Shown piece after piece: positions 1 through 4,830 of a stretch of DNA of 5,259 bases (the first letter of the stretch is position 1; each line of letters begins with the position of its first letter). The stretch is taken from assembly GCA_003453085.1 (NCBI GenBank), contig DMMK01000637.1:1-5259 (forward strand), given 5' to 3'. The notes below the pieces were generated by a model. It saw only the letters and a list, made by a program, of their open reading frames with translations. It did no database searches and had not been told where the DNA came from. The translations under genes and the position numbers were made by a program. The stretch is from Verrucomicrobiales bacterium. GTDB taxonomy: Bacteria > Verrucomicrobiota > Verrucomicrobiia > Verrucomicrobiales > Verrucomicrobiaceae.

Positions 1-1222
1 TGCCATCGCCATCGGTGTCTTTGCAGAAATACAGATTCGGCGGCACGGCGATCAAGGCTCCGCCATTCACGGCCAGCACGGCGCGGGGCATGACGAGGTT
101 GTCGAGAAACGGCGTCGTTTTGTCCATGCGGCCATCGCCATTTTCATCGGTAAGAAGCTGGATGCGCGATAGGGCAGGCTTGCCCGGCTCCGGCCCCAGG
201 GGATAGTCGCGCATGTCCGCCACATACATGCGGCCTTGAGCATCCCAGGTGACTTCCACGGGGTCAAGCACCAGCGGTTCCGCGGCCACAAGCTGTGCCT
301 CATAGTCCCCATCCAGTTGGATGGATTTCAACGACTCCTCAGGAGACAGGGCTACAGTCTGGCCATCGCGAACACTGACATCGCTGCCGCCACTGGCCTG
401 GATAGGGTTCCACTTTTCCTTGAACTGGCCTAACGGATGAAGTTCATAACGTCGCACGATCATCTCCGCCGCTTCGGTCTGGATGCAGATGCGGCCTTCG
501 GCGGGTTTGCAGTCAAACGCCTCGTTCACTAGCAGGCCGTTGACGAAATATTGCAGGGTGTCGCCTTTGGCGATGACTTCCATGCGGTTCCATTCGCCCA
601 CGGGGGAATCGGGATCGTCCTTGCCACGGAAGTTGATCTTGTCCGCCCAGTCTTCGTCGCGCTTCTCCCAGTTGATGCGGCTGGTGGTCGTGACCGTCTG
701 GCGCGGGGCCCCTTTCTTCCAGCGCTTTTCCTTATCGCGATCCAGTTCGATCTCCGCAGTCACGCTGGTGGTCAGCGTCGTCCCATCCGCCAGCTTGGGC
801 GAAAGCACCAGGATGTCACCGATGCCGCCTTCAATGATCTGAGCCTCAATGCTGGCCATCCAAGTATCACCCACGGTGCCGTGCGGTCCATAAGAGTGAA
901 CAAGGATCCCGTTGTCACGGGCGCGATCCACACGCTTGCCCCAAGTTTTTGCCCCCCACTTGAACTCCACCACCAAATGGTAGTCCTTGTAGCATTCCTT
1001 CGTCACCATGTAACCGTAACCTTTGCCGCTGATGTTCAGCAGGCCATCTTTGAGCTGAAAGACCTGATCGGCCGGATCATGAAAATCGGCCTTGGGATTG
1101 ATGTGGTATTCCACAGCCCCGGATTTCATGAGATCCAACACATCCAACTTTTGAGTGACGGGCTGTGCCCCAAACAGGGCAGAACCGAATGCAAGGACAC
1201 AAAGTAAAGTGGAGCGCATCAT
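1..1222 (-). CDS. Exported DUF1080 (3-keto-disaccharide hydrolase) fused to PVC-type membrane-bound dehydrogenase, C-terminus cut off
   Basis: The frame is open from ATG at 1222 through the left edge, giving 407 residues; the rest lies outside the window. Residues 1-19 form a signal peptide (hydrophobic LLCVLAFGSALFG, likely cut near A19/Q20), so the protein should be exported. Residues about 20-272 are a DUF1080 domain (PF06439), with an EAQIIE motif at 126-131, a GEWN motif at 209-212 and FVNG at 226-229. After a linker of about 25 residues, residues 298-407 match the start of the Pirellula/Verrucomicrobium dehydrogenase family (TIGR02604 type): a YEAQLVAAEP strand, DAQGRMYVADMRDY and two acidic Ca-binding-like loops, DENGDGRMD (359-367) and DTDGDG. 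Relatives usually continue as a beta-propeller, often with a cytochrome c domain, which cannot be seen here. ATG at 1219 is an alternative start; neither has a clear Shine-Dalgarno. The domain calls are firm; the substrate is unknown. Confidence 0.88.
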   Translation of the reverse strand, partial: MMRSTLLCVLAFGSALFGAQPVTQKLDVLDLMKSGAVEYHINPKADFHDPADQVFQLKDGLLNISGKGYGYMVTKECYKDYHLVVEFKWGAKTWGKRVDRARDNGILVHSYGPHGTVGDTWMASIEAQIIEGGIGDILVLSPKLADGTTLTTSVTAEIELDRDKEKRWKKGAPRQTVTTTSRINWEKRDEDWADKINFRGKDDPDSPVGEWNRMEVIAKGDTLQYFVNGLLVNEAFDCKPAEGRICIQTEAAEMIVRRYELHPLGQFKEKWNPIQASGGSDVSVRDGQTVALSPEESLKSIQLDGDYEAQLVAAEPLVLDPVEVTWDAQGRMYVADMRDYPLGPEPGKPALSRIQLLTDENGDGRMDKTTPFLDNLVMPRAVLAVNGGALIAVPPNLYFCKDTDGDG

Positions 1223-1257
1223 GATGGGGAGTACTACGATAGATACGGAACTAACCT

Positions 1258-1285
1258 TCCGGTGCTCAGCCTGAATGGCACCGGA
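1258..1285 (-). promoter_or_regulatory. Hairpin in the leader of the fusion gene
   Basis: TCCGGTGC (1258..1265) and GCACCGGA (1278..1285) form a perfect 8-bp stem around a 12-base loop. The start codon is about 35 bases further downstream in the sense direction. No T-run follows it, so it is not an intrinsic terminator. The equivalent stretch of the other copy cannot form this stem. It could be a leader structure or a dyad operator, or chance. Confidence 0.35.
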
Positions 1286-1303
1286 GGTGATGTTTTTGTG
1301 ATT
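1271..1303 (-). promoter_or_regulatory. Conserved upstream element, left copy
   Basis: This 33-bp segment matches 2259..2291 at 27 of 33 positions. In the sense direction both contain ATCACAAAARCATCACC, then CCGGT and CATTC. It lies 48 bases from the fusion-gene start codon; the other copy lies 51 bases from its own. The bases between element and start no longer align, so the element seems to be kept selectively. I see no convincing sigma70 -35/-10 pair in it. It may be an alternative-sigma promoter or a regulator site. Confidence 0.5.
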
Positions 1304-1328
1304 CAAGGGCTGTCTCTCAAAAGAAAGC

Positions 1329-1384
1329 AGTAGGCATGTTCCCATCCCGGCTGCCATTCATGAGACCGCAAAAATGCCTCTACT
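1329..1384 (-). terminator. Weak long-loop inverted repeat at the end of the stand-alone DUF1080 gene
   Basis: AGTAGGCAT (1329..1337) pairs with ATGCCTCTACT (1374..1384) as a 9-bp stem with a 2-base bulge. It overlaps the TAG stop of the stand-alone gene and encloses 36 bases. In the sense direction the second arm is followed by the T-rich GCTTTCTTTT. The long loop makes it a poor intrinsic terminator, so read-through into the fusion gene remains possible. Confidence 0.25.
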
Positions 1385-2207
1385 TGCCAGTCGTCCACTT
1401 TTCCTTGAACTGGCCTAACGGATGAAGTTCATAACGACGAACAATCATCTCTGCGCCTTCCGTCTGGATGCAGATGCGGCCCTCTGCGGGCTTGCACGCG
1501 AAGGCGGCGTTGACGAGTTGACCGTTGACGAAGTATTCCAGCGTGTCTCCCTTGGCGATGACTTCCATGCGGTTCCACTCACCCACGGGCGAGTCCGTAT
1601 CGTTCTTGCCCCGGAAATCAATCTTGTCGGCCCAGTCTTCGTCGCGCTTCTCCCAGTTGATGCGGCCTTTGGTCACTTCCTGGAGAGGAGCGCCTTTCTT
1701 CCAGCGCTTCTCCTTGTCGCGGTCCAGTTCAAACTCGGCCTTCAGGCTGGTGATCAGTTCGGTGCCATCGGCCAGTTTGGGAGAAAGAACCAAGATGTCG
1801 CCAATGCCACCTTCGATGATCTGCGCCTCAATGCTCGCCATCCAGGTATCTGCATACGCGCCGTGCGGACCGTAGCTGTGGACCAGAATGCCGTTGTCAC
1901 GAGCACGATCCGCACGCTTGCCCCAGGTCTTCGGACCCCATTTGAAATCCACCACGAGATGATAGTCCTTGTACCCTTTCTTGGTGACCATGTAGCCGTA
2001 GCCTTTGCCGCTGATGTTCAGCAGGCCGTCCTTGAGCTGAAAGACTTCGCTGGCCGGATCATGAAAGTCCTGCTTCGGATTGATGTGGTACTCCACCTCG
2101 CCGGCCTTCATGAGGTCCAGCACATTGATGGTTTGAGTGACGGGTTCGGCGGCGAACAGCGAGGAGGCGGCCAAAACGGCACAGAGAGGTAGAAGGCGCA
2201 TATTCAT
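1380..2207 (-). CDS. Exported stand-alone DUF1080 (3-keto-disaccharide hydrolase family) protein
   Basis: This 275-residue protein has a signal peptide at 1-20 (LLPLCAVLAASSLFAA, cut near A20/E21) and a single DUF1080 domain, PF06439, over about 22-265. Family members have a concanavalin-like fold, and characterised ones cleave 3-keto-glycosides. Visible family signatures are NGILVHSYGPHG (105-116), EAQIIE (127-132), GEWN (209-212), YFVNGQLV (225-232) and the closing strand GRICIQTEGAEMIVRRYELHPL (243-264). A highly charged insert (about 160-205) makes it longer than many family members. It is about 85% identical to the first 272 residues of the downstream fusion protein and stops four residues (TTGK) after the shared segment ends. 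ATG at 2207 or 2201 could start it; neither has a Shine-Dalgarno. It is intact, with no sign of decay. Whether the two proteins share a substrate is unknown. Confidence 0.9.
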   Translation of the reverse strand: MNMRLLPLCAVLAASSLFAAEPVTQTINVLDLMKAGEVEYHINPKQDFHDPASEVFQLKDGLLNISGKGYGYMVTKKGYKDYHLVVDFKWGPKTWGKRADRARDNGILVHSYGPHGAYADTWMASIEAQIIEGGIGDILVLSPKLADGTELITSLKAEFELDRDKEKRWKKGAPLQEVTKGRINWEKRDEDWADKIDFRGKNDTDSPVGEWNRMEVIAKGDTLEYFVNGQLVNAAFACKPAEGRICIQTEGAEMIVRRYELHPLGQFKEKWTTGK

Positions 2208-2227
2208 TCAGGGAGGGTGTCAGACAT
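2204..2227 (-). CDS. Possible 7-codon leader ORF overlapping the DUF1080 start
   Basis: An ATG at 2227 opens a frame encoding MSDTLPE, whose TGA (2206..2204) overlaps the DUF1080 ATG (2207..2205) in an ATGA arrangement. AAAGGG (2240..2235) lies 7 bases before the small ORF's start and could serve as a weak ribosome-binding site, whereas the DUF1080 start itself has none. This could allow translational coupling. The left copy has no equivalent, and an ORF this short arises easily by chance. Confidence 0.25.
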   Translation of the reverse strand: MSDTLPE

Positions 2228-2258
2228 ACCAACGCCCTTTCACAGCCCCCTCCTCCGC

Positions 2259-2291
2259 CCGAATGAAACCGGTGGTGATGCTTTTGTGATA
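2259..2291 (-). promoter_or_regulatory. Conserved upstream element, right copy
   Basis: This is the partner of 1271..1303, identical at 27 of 33 positions. It sits 17 bases beyond the T-run of the glyA terminator and 51 bases before the DUF1080 start. Any promoter for the DUF1080 gene must therefore lie in or very near this segment, which supports a promoter or operator role. The sequence does not match a standard sigma70 pair. Confidence 0.55.
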
Positions 2292-2308
2292 TGGGCACCC
2301 ACCCCATT

Positions 2309-2342
2309 AAAAAAAACAGCCGGAACGTTTCCGTTCCGGCTG
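2309..2342 (-). terminator. Strong intrinsic terminator after the rpiB-glyA gene
   Basis: In the sense direction an 11-bp perfect stem, CAGCCGGAACG paired with CGTTCCGGCTG (2342..2332 and 2327..2317), closes a GAAA tetraloop and is followed at once by eight T (2316..2309). It begins 26 bases after the glyA stop codon. It should separate the ywlE/rpiB-glyA unit from the DUF1080 genes. Confidence 0.95.
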
Positions 2343-2368
2343 CAAGGAGAGGTTTCGACTGACGAAGG

Positions 2369-4078
2369 TTACGGCAGCGGAAAGCGCTCGTTCACGGTGG
2401 CGATCTCGGCGCGGATGGAGGCGAGGACTTCGGCGTTGTCCTTGTTGCCCAATGCGCGGTCGATCCAGTTGGCGATCTGCACCATCTCGGCTTCCTTCAT
2501 GCCACGAGTAGTGACAGCCGGGGTGCCGATGCGGATGCCGCCGCCGAGGGTGATCTTCTCGGTGTCAAACGGGATGCCGTTCTTGTTTACGGTGATGCCA
2601 GCGTGGTCCAGGGTTTCGCTGGCCACTTTGCCATTCAGACCGCGAGGGCGCAGATCCACCAACATGAGGTGGTTATCCGTGCCGCCGCTGACGATGCGGT
2701 AGCCGAGTTCCGCCAGACGAGCAGCGAGGGCGCGGGCGTTCTTGACGATCTGCTGGGTGTATTCGGCAAACTCAGGCTTCAGGCACTCGCCGAAGCACAC
2801 GGCCTTGGCCGCGATGACGTGCATGAGAGGGCCGCCCTGAACACCTGGGAAGACCTGGCTATTGATCTTTTTGATGAGGTCTTCGTTGTTCGTCAGCACG
2901 ATACCCCCGCGAGGTCCGCGCAGGGACTTGTGCGTGGTACTGGTGACGAAGTCCGCGTATTCCATCGGGTTCGGGTGCTGGCCACCAGCGACAAGACCGG
3001 CGATGTGCGCCATGTCCACGAAGAGATAGGCACCGACGCTCTTGGCGATCTCGCTCATCTTCTTGAAGTCAATGATGCGCGGGTAGGCAGAGGCCCCGGC
3101 AGTGATCATCTTCGGCTGCTCGCGTTTGGCGACTTCGGCGAGTTCATCATAATCAATGAGCTCATTGTCCTGACGGACGCCATACTGGCAGAAGTTGTAG
3201 AAGCGGCCGGAGAAGTTGGCCGGATTTCCGTGGGTCAAGTGACCGCCGTGGGCGAGGTTCATACCCAGCACCTTGTCACCGGGCTGCAGCACGCTGAAAT
3301 AAACGGCTGCATTTGCCTGGGAGCCGGAATGCGGCTGCACGTTGGCATACTTGGCACCGAAGAGTTTGCAGACGCGGTCAATGGCGAGCTGCTCCACCTT
3401 GTCCACCTCTTCACAGCCGCCGTACCAGCGCTTGCCGGGGTAACCCTCGGCATACTTGTTGGTGAGGCAGGAACCCTGCGCAGCCATCACCGCTTTGCTG
3501 GTGAAGTTCTCGCTGGCGATGAGCTCGATGTTGTTCTGCTGGCGATGCTGCTCACCGCGCACGATTTCGGCGACGGCTGGATCAGCGGTTTCAAGGATGG
3601 TGAGGGGGTGGAGTTGGGGCTGGGTGTTCATTTTGGCGACTCGGCGTCCGTGGCGGCCTCCGGCAAAGGGCGTCTTCAACCAGGCGTTGAGGATGTCTTT
3701 GGTGGTGGCTTCGGAAGTGGTTTTGGCAGCAAGGCACAAGACATTGGAGTCATTGTGCTCGCGGGTGATGGCGGCGGTCTCGGCATCGCTGACGAGGCTG
3801 GCCTGGATGCCGGGATGGCGATTGGCGGCGATGCTCATGCCGATGCCGGTGGTGCAGACGAGGATGCCTGCATCGGCATCACCCGAAAGGACGCTCTGGG
3901 TGACCAGTTCAGCGTAATCCGGGTAGTCCACGGAATCGGCCGAATGGGTGCCGAAATCCTGGACGGCGTAACCATTGCTTTGGAGATGGGCGACGACGGC
4001 GTCCTTCAGGCCCAGACCGCCGTGGTCGGAACCAATGGCGAGTTTCTGGGGTAGGTCTGAGGCGGTGGATGTGCTCAT
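2369..4078 (-). CDS. rpiB-glyA: Ribose-5-phosphate isomerase B / serine hydroxymethyltransferase fusion
   Basis: This frame encodes 569 residues and joins two complete cytosolic enzymes. Residues 1-149 are RpiB (ribose-5-P to ribulose-5-P): GSDHGG 16-21, DFG 41-43, YPD 52-54, active-site loop [17 protein letters not shown] 71-87 with Cys75, [11 protein letters not shown] 108-118 and [10 protein letters not shown] 140-149. Residues 150-569 (420 residues, normal SHMT length) are GlyA, the PLP enzyme that converts serine and tetrahydrofolate to glycine and methylene-tetrahydrofolate: ELIASENF 185-192, [15 protein letters not shown] 207-221, VDMAHIAG 354-361, and PLP lysine 384 in [12 protein letters not shown]. 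The domains meet without a linker at Met150, which could start GlyA on its own. I chose ATG 4078; a GTG at 4180 would only add a translated AT-rich spacer ([13 protein letters not shown]) and lies on a hairpin edge. It follows ywlE and is closed by the terminator at 2309..2342. Domain identities are firm; whether it is one polypeptide in vivo is not. Confidence 0.92.
   Translation of the reverse strand: MSTSTASDLPQKLAIGSDHGGLGLKDAVVAHLQSNGYAVQDFGTHSADSVDYPDYAELVTQSVLSGDADAGILVCTTGIGMSIAANRHPGIQASLVSDAETAAITREHNDSNVLCLAAKTTSEATTKDILNAWLKTPFAGGRHGRRVAKMNTQPQLHPLTILETADPAVAEIVRGEQHRQQNNIELIASENFTSKAVMAAQGSCLTNKYAEGYPGKRWYGGCEEVDKVEQLAIDRVCKLFGAKYANVQPHSGSQANAAVYFSVLQPGDKVLGMNLAHGGHLTHGNPANFSGRFYNFCQYGVRQDNELIDYDELAEVAKREQPKMITAGASAYPRIIDFKKMSEIAKSVGAYLFVDMAHIAGLVAGGQHPNPMEYADFVTSTTHKSLRGPRGGIVLTNNEDLIKKINSQVFPGVQGGPLMHVIAAKAVCFGECLKPEFAEYTQQIVKNARALAARLAELGYRIVSGGTDNHLMLVDLRPRGLNGKVASETLDHAGITVNKNGIPFDTEKITLGGGIRIGTPAVTTRGMKEAEMVQIANWIDRALGNKDNAEVLASIRAEIATVNERFPLP
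3629..3634 (-). other. rpiB/glyA junction: internal ATG within an AAAATGA context
   Basis: The sense strand reads GCC AAA ATG AAC. The ATG (3631..3629) is the natural GlyA start, and TGA overlaps it by two bases in another frame. With one A fewer in the AAAA run (3634..3631), the RpiB frame would end as GCC AAA TGA, directly overlapping the glyA ATG. The fused state therefore rests on one base. Confidence 0.7.
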
Positions 4079-4110
4079 GGAGATGATTGGCGAAAAAGAG
4101 GGGGTTTTGA

Positions 4111-4149
4111 AAATGAAAAGATCGAATACAAAAATGAAGAAATCGAATG
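4111..4149. repeat. Two AT-rich near-direct repeats, 21-bp period
   Basis: AAATGAAAAGATCGAATA (4111..4128) and AAATGAAGAAATCGAATG (4132..4149) match at 15 of 18 positions and start 21 bp apart, about two helical turns. They lie between ywlE and rpiB-glyA and are much more AT-rich than their surroundings. They may be paired regulator sites or part of a promoter; simple low-complexity sequence is the alternative. Confidence 0.4.
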
Positions 4150-4180
4150 ATGGACAGGGTGCGGCAGGAGGATGAATCAC

Positions 4181-4212
4181 GGGAAAAGGCCTCTCTAAAG
4201 ATGCCCTTTCCC
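4181..4212 (-). terminator. Hairpin just after ywlE, lacking a T-run
   Basis: In the sense direction GGGAAAGGGC (4212..4203) pairs with GCCTTTTCCC (4190..4181) over 10 bp, with one G-U pair and a 12-base loop. It begins 4 bases after the ywlE TAG. No T-run follows, so it probably stabilises the ywlE 3' end or causes only partial termination before rpiB-glyA. Confidence 0.5.
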
Positions 4213-4216
4213 AAGT

Positions 4217-4714
4217 CTAATCCCCCTGCGTGCGACCTCGGCCGGCCTCCGCTTTCCAGGTTTGCTCGATGTAGGCGAGGACGCTGGGCAGCATCTTTTC
4301 CAGATGCTCCAGGGTCTCGCGATACTCGGAAAGATCACCTCCAAAAGGGTCGCTCAGGTCACGGCCACGCAGGCTGTCTTCGGCCGTGAATTCGGAGACG
4401 AGGTACACTTTATCCTCCGCCTCGGGGTGGTTCATGAGGATGGCCGCCAGATGGCTGCGGCTCATGGCAAAGATGTGGGTGGCCTTTTCCACCAGATCCA
4501 CGGTGACGGCCCGGCTTTTGTGCTTGGAAAGGTCCAGGCCCTTTTCCTTGGCCAGAGCGACGCTGCTGCGGCTCGCGGGATGACCTGAATAAGCACCGAC
4601 ACCAGCACTGCTGACGTGGTAATCGGCCAGTTCCTTCGTCAGGTCACGGAACAGCACCTCAGCCAGAGGGCTGCGGCAGGTGTTTCCAGTGCAGACGAAG
4701 AGGACGTTTTTCAA
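4217..4714 (-). CDS. ywlE: Low-molecular-weight phosphatase, YwlE-like protein-arginine phosphatase
   Basis: This 165-residue cytosolic protein is of normal family length, with a short extra C-terminal tail. The catalytic P-loop C8-TGNTC-R14-S15 lies at the extreme N-terminus, and the general-acid loop is DPFGG at 122-126. Thr12, inside the P-loop, and the DPFGG loop are the signature of YwlE-type phosphatases. In Bacillus YwlE the equivalent Thr11 favours phosphoarginine over phosphotyrosine, reversing McsB kinase marks. The start is TTG at 4714: an in-frame TAG lies at 4738..4736, no ATG or GTG intervenes, and the P-loop must sit near the N-terminus. No Shine-Dalgarno is evident. It precedes rpiB-glyA by 138 bases, a pairing also known from the Bacillus ywl cluster. 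Phosphatase identity is firm; arginine specificity is inferred from the motif, and no McsB gene is visible here. Confidence 0.88.
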   Translation of the reverse strand: MKNVLFVCTGNTCRSPLAEVLFRDLTKELADYHVSSAGVGAYSGHPASRSSVALAKEKGLDLSKHKSRAVTVDLVEKATHIFAMSRSHLAAILMNHPEAEDKVYLVSEFTAEDSLRGRDLSDPFGGDLSEYRETLEHLEKMLPSVLAYIEQTWKAEAGRGRTQGD

Positions 4715-4830
4715 AAGGCGCGTGGGTTTCAGAGACTACGCCCCACCGGGCTGGCGGGATGGCAGAGTGCCGCGCAGGGGCGTTTTGTCAAAAGGGGAGT
4801 GGCCCCGGAAACCGACTTTGAAGGTAAAAC

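Larger units (their letters stand above)
409..1303 (-). repeat. Tandem repeat unit, left copy (inside the fusion gene)
   Basis: This unit spans the upstream element and the DUF1080 coding part of the fusion gene. It is homologous to 1394..2291, with an offset of 985-988 bp. Its left end shows an uninterrupted 43-bp identity (409..451 against 1394..1436). Homology stops abruptly at the GTGGA that follows the KEK codons. Encoded proteins are about 85% identical by eye, and many of the base differences I compared fall in third positions. Confidence 0.85.
1394..2291 (-). repeat. Tandem repeat unit, right copy (stand-alone DUF1080 gene)
   Basis: This copy includes the upstream element and nearly the whole stand-alone gene. 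It starts with the 43-bp block 1394..1436 that is identical to 409..451, and it ends at the element near 2291. Only the last codons (1380..1393) are unique, which places the duplication breakpoint at about 1393/1394. The first 33 bp at the upstream edge are better conserved than the leader beside them. Confidence 0.85.

Noticed and set aside
551..2192. Plus-strand frames at 551..1207 and 1422..2192 that resemble each other
   Set aside because: They are shadows of the two duplicated DUF1080 genes. Their similarity comes from the tandem duplication, not from independent coding.
1380..2207. The stand-alone DUF1080 gene as a decaying pseudogene of the fusion
   Set aside because: The whole domain and signal peptide are intact, the family motifs are retained, there is no internal stop or frameshift, and it has its own upstream element.
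2603..4054. A 483-codon open frame on the plus strand opposite rpiB-glyA
   Set aside because: It is antisense to a frame with intact RpiB and SHMT motifs. Long antisense frames are expected opposite GC-rich genes, and the translation shows no recognisable domain.
4079..4180. A longer rpiB-glyA protein starting at GTG 4180
   Set aside because: The extra 34 residues are a translated AT-rich spacer containing the near-repeats, and the GTG abuts a hairpin. RpiB proteins normally begin close to the GSDHGG motif, as they do from ATG 4078.
4763..4791. A perfect TTGACA (4791..4786) upstream of ywlE as a sigma70 promoter
   Set aside because: No acceptable -10 hexamer lies at 16-18 bases (CACTCT, ACTCTG, CTCTGC), so the -35 match alone is not enough.
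4790..4806. GGGG/CCCC hairpin followed by TTTT after the right-edge gene as a terminator
   Set aside because: Only a 4-bp stem and four T, too weak to call.
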